From assembly GCA_025060135.1 (NCBI GenBank), contig JANXCY010000005.1, forward strand, positions 34,445-98,444: a stretch of 64,000 bases of DNA. Reading direction: 5' to 3'. Source of the DNA: Anaerolineae bacterium. GTDB taxonomy: Bacteria > Chloroflexota > Anaerolineae > B4-G1 > DUEL01. Positions within the stretch are counted from its first letter, which is position 1, and every line of letters begins with the position of its first letter. The notes under the pieces were generated by a model. The model saw nothing but the letters and a program-made list of their open reading frames with translations, was not told where the DNA came from and ran no database searches. Made by a program: the position numbers and the translations under genes. Below, piece after piece: positions 26,305-34,554 of this stretch.

Positions 26305-27339
26305 ATGCCCCCGACCCTAGAAGAGGTCGCCAAACTGGCGGGCGTCTCCCGTTCTACGGTCTCTCGGGTGATCAACCAGCAACCCAACGTGCGCCCCGAA
26401 GTTCGGGAACGGGTGTGGGAAGTCATCCGACAGACGGGTTACCAGCCCCATGCGGCGGCTCGGAGCCTAGCTACCCGGCGCACCCGGGTGATTGGCCTGG
26501 TGATTCCCCAGGCCGTGACTACGCTCTTTACCGATCCCTATTTTCCAATCTTCATGCGTGGCGTTGCCGATGCCTGCAACGCGCACAACTATCACCTGAT
26601 GCTCTCCCTATTCAGCCACCGCCGGGCCCAGGGCGCACCGACCAGCCAGGACGCGCTATACCAGCAGATATTGCGCAGCCGTTATCTGGATGGAGTGGTT
26701 GTCTCCTCGGCTACCCTGGATGACCCGGTTTTCCATCACCTGCTGGAAGACGGGGTGCCCTTCGTGATTGCCGGTCGGTACCCTCACGAACGGGCTAACT
26801 ATGTGGATGTGGACAACGTGGTGGGTGCGCGGATGGCGGTGGAGCACCTGTTGCGGCTGGGACACGAGCGGATCGCGACCATTACTGGACCTTTAAACAT
26901 GTTTGCGGCCCAGGACCGCCTGGAGGGATACCGGCAGGCCCTGACTGCCCGGGGCATTCCGATAGATGAACATCTGATCGTGGAGGGAGATTTCACCGAA
27001 CAAGGGGGACAGGCGGCGATGAAGCGGTTGTTGCCGTATCGGCCTACCGCCGTCTTTGCCGCCAGTGACATGATGGCCATTGGTGCGCTCAAAGCCCTAC
27101 GGGAAGACGGCCTGCGGGTGCCCGAAGACATAGCCCTGGTGGGGTTTGACGATGTGCCTCTGGCCTCTATGGTGGATCCTGCCCTGACCACCGTCCGTCA
27201 GCCCATCGAACAATTGGGGAGCATGGCGGTGGAATTACTCATCAGTTTGCTGGAGAACCCCCAGAGGGAAACCGTTCACCGGGTGGTACTTCCCACCGAA
27301 CTGGTGATCCGGGCCTCCTGCGGGGTTCGGGTCCGCTAA
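26305..27339 (+). CDS. LacI family transcriptional regulator
   Basis: The 344-residue regulator has a LacI HTH (TLEEVAKLAGVSRSTVSRVINQQPNV, residues 3-28) and hinge helix, then a periplasmic-binding-like effector domain (about 60-340) with DVDNVVGARMAVEHLLRLGH and a FDDVPLAS segment. It probably senses an imported disaccharide or its product and controls the adjacent ABC transporter and phosphorylases. The ATG at 26305 is chosen because it starts directly at the HTH. Two matching operators lie upstream and a third before the GH94 gene. Confidence 0.93.
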   Translation: MPPTLEEVAKLAGVSRSTVSRVINQQPNVRPEVRERVWEVIRQTGYQPHAAARSLATRRTRVIGLVIPQAVTTLFTDPYFPIFMRGVADACNAHNYHLMLSLFSHRRAQGAPTSQDALYQQILRSRYLDGVVVSSATLDDPVFHHLLEDGVPFVIAGRYPHERANYVDVDNVVGARMAVEHLLRLGHERIATITGPLNMFAAQDRLEGYRQALTARGIPIDEHLIVEGDFTEQGGQAAMKRLLPYRPTAVFAASDMMAIGALKALREDGLRVPEDIALVGFDDVPLASMVDPALTTVRQPIEQLGSMAVELLISLLENPQRETVHRVVLPTELVIRASCGVRVR

Positions 27340-27454
27340 AAAACCACATATCCTGCAGAAAGGAGGGGGTATCGGGAAGAAGCGCAGACATCGCCCGCAT
27401 CACCACTGAGTCCTCTCTGTATCGTCTTAACCCTACCATAACAGGAGGAGAAAG

Positions 27455-29230
27455 ATGTCCCGGAAACTGACCTTTGTGGTCCTGAGCGCCCTCGTTGTGG
27501 GGAGCCTCTTGCTGGCGGCCTGTCAGCCACAGACGGTAACGGTGACTGTGGTCCAGACGGCCCCGCCCGTGAAGGAGACTATCGTGATTACTCCGACGCC
27601 CGCTCCGGCGGCTGAGGTAGTCTACCCCCGCAACGAGACCCTCTACACCAGCGGCAAGCAGTGGGGTCCGCCCACCTCGTGGAACCCGCTCCAGACTGGT
27701 GCCTATGCCATGGGGGTGATCGGCCTCTGCTACGAGACCCTCTTCCTCTTTGACCCCCTGAAGGGCGAGTACATCCCCTGGCTGGCCGAGAGCGGCAAGT
27801 TTGTGAGCGACCTGGTCTACGAGGTGAAACTCCGCGACGGCATCCAGTGGCAGGACGGCAAGCCCCTCACCGCTGCCGACGTCGTCTACACCTTTGAACT
27901 GGGCAAACTGCCGGGGGTCTACTACGCTGGCCTGTGGAACTGGATGGAGAAGGTAGAGGCGGTGGATGACCTGACCGTCCGCTTCACCTTCAAGGAAGTC
28001 CGCTACCAGTCCTGGTACAACCTCCTCTACTCCGTTGCCATCGTGCCCAAGCACGTATGGGAGGGCCGCTCCGACGAGGAGAACGTCAATGGCCCGAACC
28101 TGCCCCCGATGGGTAGTGGCGCCTATATGTACGAGACCCACTCCGAGGAGCGGATGGTCTGGAAGCGGAACGACAACTGGTGGGCCACCAAACTGCTGGG
28201 CCGCTCCGTGGCGCCCAAGTACATCGTGGACCTGGTCAACCCCAGCAACAACGTGGCCCTGGGCCGGTTCCTGAAGGGTGAGGTGGACCTGAGCAACAAC
28301 TTCCTGCCCGGCATCGCCACCTTGGTGGAGGGCGGCTATCCGGTGAAGACCTGGTATGATGACGCACCGTACATGCTCTCCGCCAACACCGCCTTCCTGT
28401 TCATGAACACCACCAAGAAGCCCATGGACGACCCGGACTTCCGCAAGGCGATGGCCTATGCCGTCAACGTGGACGAGATCGTGACCAAGGTCTACGGCAA
28501 CATCGTCCAGAAGGCCGATCCCACGGGCCTGCTGCCCACCTGGGCGCAATATGTGGACAAGGCGGTGGTGGACGAACTGGGCTTCTCCTACAACCCCGAC
28601 CAGGCTAAGCGGATCCTGGACCAGGCCGGCTACAAGGACGTGGATGGCGATGGCTTCCGCGAAGCCCCCGATGGCTCCAAGATCGAACTGAAGATCATGG
28701 TGCCCTTCGGGTGGACGGACTGGATGGAGTCCATCCGCGTCGTCGCGTCCAGCGCCCAGGCGGTGGGGATCAACCTCCAGCCGGACTTCCCGGACTTCGG
28801 TGGGTACTGGGACCAGTTGACCGGTGGGACCTTTGATATGGCCATCAACAACTTCGGCTCCCAGATGAGCGACACCCCGTACACCTTCTACTCCTGGCTC
28901 TTCCGGAGCCCCATTGAGGCCAGCATGCCCAACGGTAACTTCGGCCGGTACGACAACCCCGAGGTCTTCGCGCTGGTGGACGAACTGGACAAGACCCCCA
29001 AGGAAAAGATGGCGGCTGTCATCTCCAAGATCCAGCGCATCCAGTTGACGGATATGCCGGCCGTGCCGCTGTGGTACAACGGTCTGTGGGCCCAGTGGCA
29101 GGATGCCTACTGGACCGGCTGGCCGTCCGCCGCCGAAGGGGCGTCCAAGTACCTGCCGTGCACCTGGAACGGCTACTGGAACATGACGGCTATCCTGATG
29201 CTCACTGAACTGAAGCCGGCCCAGCAGTAG
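27455..29230 (+). CDS. Family 5 ABC transporter substrate-binding lipoprotein
   Basis: The 591-residue receptor has a lipoprotein signal with lipobox LLAAC (Cys23), then a short Pro/Thr linker and a cluster 5 (DppA/OppA-like) fold. The KLRDGIQWQDGKPLTAADVVYTFE segment is the family signature. Family 5 receptors bind peptides, but in Thermotoga-like and Chloroflexota bacteria they often bind beta-glucan or beta-mannan oligosaccharides. The phosphorylases downstream support sugar as ligand. AGGAGG precedes the ATG. A strong hairpin after it would keep receptor mRNA in excess over permease mRNA. Confidence 0.92.
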   Translation: MSRKLTFVVLSALVVGSLLLAACQPQTVTVTVVQTAPPVKETIVITPTPAPAAEVVYPRNETLYTSGKQWGPPTSWNPLQTGAYAMGVIGLCYETLFLFDPLKGEYIPWLAESGKFVSDLVYEVKLRDGIQWQDGKPLTAADVVYTFELGKLPGVYYAGLWNWMEKVEAVDDLTVRFTFKEVRYQSWYNLLYSVAIVPKHVWEGRSDEENVNGPNLPPMGSGAYMYETHSEERMVWKRNDNWWATKLLGRSVAPKYIVDLVNPSNNVALGRFLKGEVDLSNNFLPGIATLVEGGYPVKTWYDDAPYMLSANTAFLFMNTTKKPMDDPDFRKAMAYAVNVDEIVTKVYGNIVQKADPTGLLPTWAQYVDKAVVDELGFSYNPDQAKRILDQAGYKDVDGDGFREAPDGSKIELKIMVPFGWTDWMESIRVVASSAQAVGINLQPDFPDFGGYWDQLTGGTFDMAINNFGSQMSDTPYTFYSWLFRSPIEASMPNGNFGRYDNPEVFALVDELDKTPKEKMAAVISKIQRIQLTDMPAVPLWYNGLWAQWQDAYWTGWPSAAEGASKYLPCTWNGYWNMTAILMLTELKPAQQ

Positions 29231-29240
29231 CCGTCCCGTT

Positions 29241-29278
29241 GTCGCCCCTCCCTTTGCCCGAGGGAGGGGCGACTTTTT
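29241..29278 (+). terminator. Strong hairpin with T-run after the binding-protein gene
   Basis: A perfect 13-bp stem (GTCGCCCCTCCCT with its complement), a 7-nt loop and TTTTT. It probably terminates most transcripts after the receptor gene. Confidence 0.85.
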
Positions 29279-29344
29279 GTGTGTACAGGTATTTTTGATT
29301 TATTATTAAATATCACTCCTGCCGCACTCAGGCCAGAACCAGCA

Positions 29345-29384
29345 GGTTTTTGTGGTGGCGGGTAATACCGCCACCCCAAAAACC
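29345..29384. repeat. Long inverted repeat in the receptor-permease gap
   Basis: Arms GGTTTTTG and GGTGGCGG, interrupted by one mismatch, pair with their complements around a GTAATA loop (17 positions, 16 paired). The TTTTTGTGG(T/C)GGCG arm resembles the hairpin at 33340-33388 at the other end of the transporter genes. No coding role. Confidence 0.7.
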
Positions 29385-29402
29385 CTCTCCAACAAAACCG
29401 AT

Positions 29403-29430
29403 TTGCGCAAAGCGCAATTTGAGGTAAAAT
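29403..29430 (+). promoter_or_regulatory. Internal promoter for the permease genes, with palindrome over -35
   Basis: TTGCGC (29403-29408), 16 nt, TAAAAT (29425-29430) precede the permease GTG by about 80 nt. TTGCGC-AAA-GCGCAA (29403-29417) is a perfect palindrome covering the -35 box and could be an operator for a second regulator. Confidence 0.5.
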
Positions 29431-29511
29431 CAGAGAGCGAGGAAAGGACCTCGCAGCAGAAGCCTGCTCTTATGCGCCCTCCGACAGAAAAAACGTGCGG
29501 GAAGGAGCACC

Positions 29512-30498
29512 GTGGTACGGTATCTTGGGAGAAAAATCTTCATATACTTGCTGACCTTTTTCGTCGCCGTTACCATAGACTGGTTGATCCCTCGCTTCAT
29601 GCCCGGCGACCCGATCGGCATGCTGCTGTCTCGTATTGGCAGCCGCCCGGAGGCCTTCAAATACCTATATACTTATTACGTTCAGGCCTTTCAACTGGAC
29701 GTTCCTCTCTGGCAGCAGTATGTGAACTTCTGGAAGGGGCTGTTTCAGGGAGACCTGGGGGTAAGCATCTGGATGTACCCCCAGCCGGTGATGACCATCA
29801 TCCGGCGGGCCATCCCGTACGACATCTTTCTCCTGCTTCCGGCTATTCTGCTGAGCTGGTTTGCCGGGAATCACGTGGGGGCGCTGGCTGCCCGAATCCG
29901 CTGGCTGGATAACACCATCCTCCCTCTGGGCTATCTGTTGACAGCCACCCCGTATATGTGGCTCGCCCTGGTGTTGGTGTGGTTTCTGGGCAATCAGACC
30001 AACCTGTTTCCCATCGCAGGAGCGTACAGTCCTCAATACCGCCCCCACCTTTCGCTGACGTTTATCCTGGACGTCCTCCATCACTGGTTTTTACCATTCC
30101 TGTCCCTGTTTCTGGTAATGTTCGGCGGATGGGCGATCGGGATGCGGAATATGATTATCTACGAACTGGAGTCGGATTACTCCCGGTATCTGGAAGCGCT
30201 GGGGACGCCCCAGTATCTGATCCGGAGATACGCTTTTCGGAACGCGATGCTCCCGCAGATTACCGGTCTGGCCCTGCAACTGGGAGGGATTGTGGCCGGC
30301 GCGGTGGCCACGGAGGTGGTCTTTGCCTACCCGGGGATTGGCTATATCATCCTGAACGCGGTGCAGAATAAGGATTATTTCCTGGTCCAGGGATGCTTCC
30401 TCTTCATCATCCTGGGGGTCCTGATCGCGAACTTCCTGATCGACCTGGTGTATGTCCTGGTAGACCCCCGCACGCGACTGGGTATGACAGGAGAATAA
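29512..30498 (+). CDS. ABC transporter permease, DppB type
   Basis: The 328-residue inner-membrane subunit has six predicted transmembrane segments and the DppB/OppB N terminus (FMPGDPIGML). The EAA-loop-like segment DYSRYLEALGTPQYLIRRYAFRNAMLPQ contacts the ATPases. It starts at GTG with AAGGAG 5 nt upstream. The next permease starts 2 nt after its stop. Confidence 0.93.
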   Translation: MVRYLGRKIFIYLLTFFVAVTIDWLIPRFMPGDPIGMLLSRIGSRPEAFKYLYTYYVQAFQLDVPLWQQYVNFWKGLFQGDLGVSIWMYPQPVMTIIRRAIPYDIFLLLPAILLSWFAGNHVGALAARIRWLDNTILPLGYLLTATPYMWLALVLVWFLGNQTNLFPIAGAYSPQYRPHLSLTFILDVLHHWFLPFLSLFLVMFGGWAIGMRNMIIYELESDYSRYLEALGTPQYLIRRYAFRNAMLPQITGLALQLGGIVAGAVATEVVFAYPGIGYIILNAVQNKDYFLVQGCFLFIILGVLIANFLIDLVYVLVDPRTRLGMTGE

Positions 30499-30500
30499 CG

Positions 30501-31397
30501 ATGGAGCGAGAAGTACTCCAGGAAGTGGAAGAACTGAAACAATTGCCTCGTCCTATCCGCAGCGAGTTTGTCTACTTCGCTTGGAGAAATACCAAGTTGC
30601 GGATTGGGGTGAGCATTCTTCTCCTCTTCGTGATTTTCGCGATTGTGGGGCCGTTCTTTGCCAAATATGACCCCCACGCCTATATCGGCCCGATGGGAGC
30701 CCCGCCTTCCCGGGAGTACTGGATGGGGACCACGACCTTTGGGCAGGATGTTTTCAGCCAGTTTGCCCATGGCACTCGCTCCACGCTGATCGTGGGAGTG
30801 CTGGGTGGATGCCTGGGGACAATGATCGGGATTCTGATCGGGCTGTTTTCTGGCTACCGGGGAGGACTGGTGGATGAGTTCCTGAACATGATCACCAATA
30901 TTGTGCTGATTATTCCCACCCTGGCAGTCCTGATCATTATTGCGACTTACCTGGAGGTGCGGGGGATTCTGACCCAGAGTGTCTTTATTGGATGTACCGC
31001 CTGGCCCTGGGCCGCGCGGGCCATCCGCGCCCAGACCTTCTCCCTGCGGGTGCGGGAGTTTGTGGACCTGGCCCGGATGAGCGGGCGGAATTCCCTGAAC
31101 ATCATCCTGACCGAGATCGCTCCCAACATGATGTCCTATCTTCTGCTGGTGTTCATCCTGCAATTCGGCGGTGCGGTCCTCAACGCGGCCACGCTGGATT
31201 TCATCGGCCTGGGCCCGACGCGCGGAGTATCCCTGGGACTGATTATGAACAACGCGGTGCTCTGGGCGGCCCTCCAACTGGGCCAGTGGTGGTGGTTGCT
31301 CCCGCCTGGCGCGGCCATCGCCGCTATCGTCGGCGCCCTCTACATCACCAACGTCGGCCTGGACGAGGTTTTCAACCCCAAACTGCGGGAGATGTGA
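30501..31397 (+). CDS. ABC transporter permease, DppC type
   Basis: The 298-residue partner permease has a cytoplasmic N-terminal stretch, a first membrane helix (about 33-53) and the conserved WMGTTTFGQDVFSQFAHGTR region. The EAA motif is REFVDLARMSGRNSLNIILTEIAPN. Start ATG 30501 follows a GGAG site within the end of the preceding gene. With DppB it forms the translocation channel. Confidence 0.93.
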   Translation: MEREVLQEVEELKQLPRPIRSEFVYFAWRNTKLRIGVSILLLFVIFAIVGPFFAKYDPHAYIGPMGAPPSREYWMGTTTFGQDVFSQFAHGTRSTLIVGVLGGCLGTMIGILIGLFSGYRGGLVDEFLNMITNIVLIIPTLAVLIIIATYLEVRGILTQSVFIGCTAWPWAARAIRAQTFSLRVREFVDLARMSGRNSLNIILTEIAPNMMSYLLLVFILQFGGAVLNAATLDFIGLGPTRGVSLGLIMNNAVLWAALQLGQWWWLLPPGAAIAAIVGALYITNVGLDEVFNPKLREM

Positions 31398-31401
31398 GTC
31401 C

Positions 31402-32349
31402 ATGCTTCAGGTGGAAAATCTCACCGTGTACTACAAGACGATCCGGGGCTACGTCCAAGCCCTGGAACAGGCCACCTTCAAGATCGCCGATGGCGAGATC
31501 ATGGGGTTGGCCGGTGAATCCGGTTGCGGGAAAACCACCCTGGGCCATAGTCTCATCTATCTGCGCCCCCCGATGAACTACATTGGAGGGCGGGTGGTCC
31601 TGGACGGCCAGGAACTCCCCATCTGGGATATGGAGAAGATGCGGGAGTTCCGTTATCGGCATGTCTCCCTCATCCCCCAGTACGCGATGAACGCTCTGAA
31701 CCCGACGCGGAAGATCGGGAGGATGATCGCTGAACTTCTAGAGAGTCGGGGGGTGAATTACAACGATGTGCTGCCGGAACTGAAGCGGCGCCTGGACCTG
31801 GTCCAGTTGACCCACGATGTATTGAAGATGTACCCGATAGAATTGTCGGGGGGGATGAAACAGCGGACAGTGATGGTGGTCTCGACCCTGCTGAATCCCT
31901 CCCTTTTGATCGCCGACGAAATCACCTCGGCGCTGGACGTGTCCACACAGAAGGCAGTCTGTGAGATGCTGGTGGAGTTCCGGGACCGGGGCTTTGTCAA
32001 GAGCACCATCATCATCACCCACGACATTTCCATCCTGTATCAAATCGCCGATTCTATCCTGGTGATGTACGCTGGCCAACTTTCGGAGAAAGCACCCTCG
32101 GAAATCATCTTCCGGGACGCTCGCCATCCGTATACCCGGTTGCTGATCGGCTCGCTTCCGAAAGTGGGCGTGCGCTACCGGGAGGAACGGCTGCGGGGGA
32201 TCCCCGGCTCCCCTCCCCAACTGCTCAATCCTCCACCGGGATGCCGTTTCCGGGAGCGGTGCCCCGTCGCTTTTGACCGATGTGTGGAGGTCCCCCCATT
32301 CCTGGAAATCTCTCCCGGACACTTTGTGGCCTGCTGGAGGGCATACTGA
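31402..32349 (+). CDS. ABC transporter ATP-binding protein, DppD type
   Basis: The 315-residue ATPase has Walker A GESGCGKT (about 38-45), a Q-loop, signature LSGGMKQR, Walker B LLIADEITSALD and an H-loop (ITHD). The C-terminal oligopeptide/dipeptide domain with the Cys-containing PGCRFRERCPVAFDRC segment, typical of Dpp/Opp ATPases, is complete. It pairs with the next gene as a heterodimer. Confidence 0.94.
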   Translation: MLQVENLTVYYKTIRGYVQALEQATFKIADGEIMGLAGESGCGKTTLGHSLIYLRPPMNYIGGRVVLDGQELPIWDMEKMREFRYRHVSLIPQYAMNALNPTRKIGRMIAELLESRGVNYNDVLPELKRRLDLVQLTHDVLKMYPIELSGGMKQRTVMVVSTLLNPSLLIADEITSALDVSTQKAVCEMLVEFRDRGFVKSTIIITHDISILYQIADSILVMYAGQLSEKAPSEIIFRDARHPYTRLLIGSLPKVGVRYREERLRGIPGSPPQLLNPPPGCRFRERCPVAFDRCVEVPPFLEISPGHFVACWRAY

Positions 32350-32350
32350 G

Positions 32351-33289
32351 ATGCTCAGCCTGGAACACGTTACCAAAATCTACCGACTGGGCGCCTTCGG
32401 GCTGCAGAAACTCATCGCCGTTCGCGACGTTACTTTTGAGATTGGCGAGCGGGAAATCGTTTCCCTGATCGGAGAAAGCGGCAGTGGGAAGAGCACCATC
32501 GGGAAACTTATTCTCCGCCTGATCCCCCTCACGTCAGGAAGAATTTGTTTTGAGGGGACGGACGTCTCCACCCTGAATGGCCGCTCTCTCAAGGAGTATT
32601 ACCGAAAGGTCCAGGGCGTCTTCCAGGACCCTTTTGCCTCCTTCAACCCGATTTTCAAAGCGGACCGGATTTTCCGAATGATTCGGGAGGAGTTCTATCC
32701 GGGGATGAATGCCCGGGAGTGGTCCGAAAAGGTGGAAGGAGCCCTGCGCGCTGTGGGTCTGAACCCGCCGGATGTATTGAACAAATTCCCCCACCAGTTA
32801 AGTGGTGGGCAGTTGCAGCGCTTCCTGGTGGCCCGCGCGCTCCTGCTGGATATCCGGTTGCTGATCGCCGATGAGATTATCAGTATGCTGGACGCATCCA
32901 CCCGGGTCGACGTCCTGAACCTGCTGGCCGACCTGAAGGCCCGGGGTCTCTCCATTCTCTTCATCACCCACGATCTCTCCCTGGGCTACTACATCAGTGA
33001 TCGAGCGGTCATCCTCTACCGGGGCCGTATCGCCGAGATGGGGCCGACGGACCGGGTCTACAACTACCCGCTCCACCCTTATACGGAGATGTTGATGGAG
33101 GCGGTCCCCCGCCTGGATCGGAAGTGGGATGAGGAGATTCGCGTGGAGCGGGAAGGAGAACTGGCAAGTATGGCGGTGACTGGGTGTGTGTACGCCAGCC
33201 GCTGCCCCAAGGCCATAGACATCTGTAAGGAACAGGAGCCGGAACTGAAGGAAGCAGAGGCTGGCCATTTCGTGGCCTGCTGGGCGTAG
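32351..33289 (+). CDS. ABC transporter ATP-binding protein, DppF type
   Basis: The 312-residue second ATPase starts at ATG 32351, one base after the DppD-type stop. It has Walker A GESGSGKST (about 38-46), signature LSGGQLQR, Walker B LLIADEIISMLD and an ITHDLS H-loop. The C-terminal Cys segment VTGCVYASRCPKAIDIC matches the first ATPase. A longer in-frame reading from 32273 would overlap the preceding gene and is rejected. Confidence 0.93.
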   Translation: MLSLEHVTKIYRLGAFGLQKLIAVRDVTFEIGEREIVSLIGESGSGKSTIGKLILRLIPLTSGRICFEGTDVSTLNGRSLKEYYRKVQGVFQDPFASFNPIFKADRIFRMIREEFYPGMNAREWSEKVEGALRAVGLNPPDVLNKFPHQLSGGQLQRFLVARALLLDIRLLIADEIISMLDASTRVDVLNLLADLKARGLSILFITHDLSLGYYISDRAVILYRGRIAEMGPTDRVYNYPLHPYTEMLMEAVPRLDRKWDEEIRVEREGELASMAVTGCVYASRCPKAIDICKEQEPELKEAEAGHFVACWA

Positions 33290-33339
33290 TGAAGTCCCGC
33301 CCGACCGTTTCCGCAGGCAGAGTTCCCTCCTTCTGAATG

Positions 33340-33388
33340 AAAAGAATATTTTTTGTGGCGGCGCGGCCGCTGCAAAAAATATTCTTTT
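33340..33388. terminator. Long AT/GC hairpin after the transporter genes
   Basis: AAAAGAATATTTTTTG (33340-33355) pairs exactly with 33373-33388. Inside, GCGGC-GCG-GCCGC forms a GC-rich tip. T-rich sequence on both sides makes it a likely bidirectional terminator or strong attenuator before the phosphorylase genes. Confidence 0.8.
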
Positions 33389-33466
33389 TTGTGATTTCGG
33401 CAGGGTGTCTCACCCATCGGTGGGAGGCGCCCATTCTACAGGAATCCCATAGACCGAAGGAGCACG

Positions 33467-34444
33467 ATGATCCGAGCCATTGGCCCTGCCCTGCCCAACA
33501 TCCCCTGGGAGGATCGTCCTCCCGGATGCAGCGATGTCGTCTGGCGCTATAGCGGGAACCCTATCATCACCCGGGACGCCGTCCCCGGGGCTAATAGCAT
33601 CTTCAACAGCGCGGTGGTCCCCTTCCATGGGGCCTTCGCGGGTGTCTTCCGCTGCGACAACACCGCCCGGGATATGCAGATTCACGCGGGTTTCAGCGAC
33701 GACGGCATCCACTGGCGAATAGAGCCGCAGCGCATTCACTTTGTCTGCGAGGATCCCGAGATCGGGCAGTTTGTCTACGGCTACGACCCGCGCGTCTGCT
33801 GGCTGGAAGACCGCTACTATGTTACCTGGTGCAACGGGTACTACGGTCCGACCATCGGCGTGGCCTACACGTATGACTTCCGGACCTTCTACCAGTTAGA
33901 GAACGCCTTTCTGCCGTATAATCGCAACGGAGTGCTGTTCCCGCGCCGGATCAACGGGAAATACGCTATGTTGAGCCGTCCCAGCGACCGCGGGCACACA
34001 CCCTTCGGCGACATCTTCTACAGCGAAAGCCCGGATATGATTCACTGGGGCCACCACCGGTTCGTGATGGCCCCGGTAGGAGGCTGGCAATCCACCAAAG
34101 TCGGCGCCGGTCCCACGCCTATTGAGACCCCCGAGGGCTGGTTGCTCCTTTACCACGGTGTCCTGACTTCCTGCAACGGTTTCGTCTACAGTTTCGGCGC
34201 GGCACTACTGGACCTGGAGAAGCCCTGGAAGGTCATCTATCGGACCCGTCCCTATCTCCTGAACCCTCGGGAGTACTACGAGTGTGTGGGGGATGTGCCC
34301 AATGTGGTCTTTCCCTGCGCGGCCCTGGTAGACCCGCCGACGGGCCGGATGGCTATCTACTACGGAGGCGCGGATACAGTTACTTGTCTGGCCTTCGCGT
34401 ACCTGCACGAAGTGGTGGATTTCGTAAAGGCGAACTCGCTGTGA
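33467..34444 (+). CDS. GH130 family beta-mannoside phosphorylase
   Basis: The 325-residue five-bladed propeller enzyme matches GH130, which phosphorolyses beta-mannosides such as mannosyl-glucose or manno-oligosaccharides into mannose 1-phosphate. Asp107 in [15 protein letters not shown] is the expected proton-donor aspartate. The phosphate-binding region includes [28 protein letters not shown]. The length is closer to GH130_2 (about 330) than to GH130_1 (about 390), so mannooligosaccharide phosphorylase is the better guess. No signal peptide is present. AAGGAG precedes the ATG. Confidence 0.88.
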   Translation: MIRAIGPALPNIPWEDRPPGCSDVVWRYSGNPIITRDAVPGANSIFNSAVVPFHGAFAGVFRCDNTARDMQIHAGFSDDGIHWRIEPQRIHFVCEDPEIGQFVYGYDPRVCWLEDRYYVTWCNGYYGPTIGVAYTYDFRTFYQLENAFLPYNRNGVLFPRRINGKYAMLSRPSDRGHTPFGDIFYSESPDMIHWGHHRFVMAPVGGWQSTKVGAGPTPIETPEGWLLLYHGVLTSCNGFVYSFGAALLDLEKPWKVIYRTRPYLLNPREYYECVGDVPNVVFPCAALVDPPTGRMAIYYGGADTVTCLAFAYLHEVVDFVKANSL

Positions 34445-34510
34445 AGAGTGGCATTGGCAATTCCATGGGGCCGCCTCGGCGCGTCGGGGCGGCAACCCAA
34501 ACCCTCGGGT

Positions 34511-34524
34511 TGGGAGCGCTCCTA
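34511..34524. promoter_or_regulatory. LacI-family operator O3 upstream of the GH94 gene
   Basis: TGGGAGCGCTCCTA contains the perfect 10-nt palindrome GGAGCGCTCC and matches O1/O2 except at flanking positions. It lies 30 nt before the GTG start of the cellobiose phosphorylase gene. Confidence 0.6.
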
Positions 34525-34554
34525 TTCCAACACGCTGCGACAGAAGGAGGGGAC

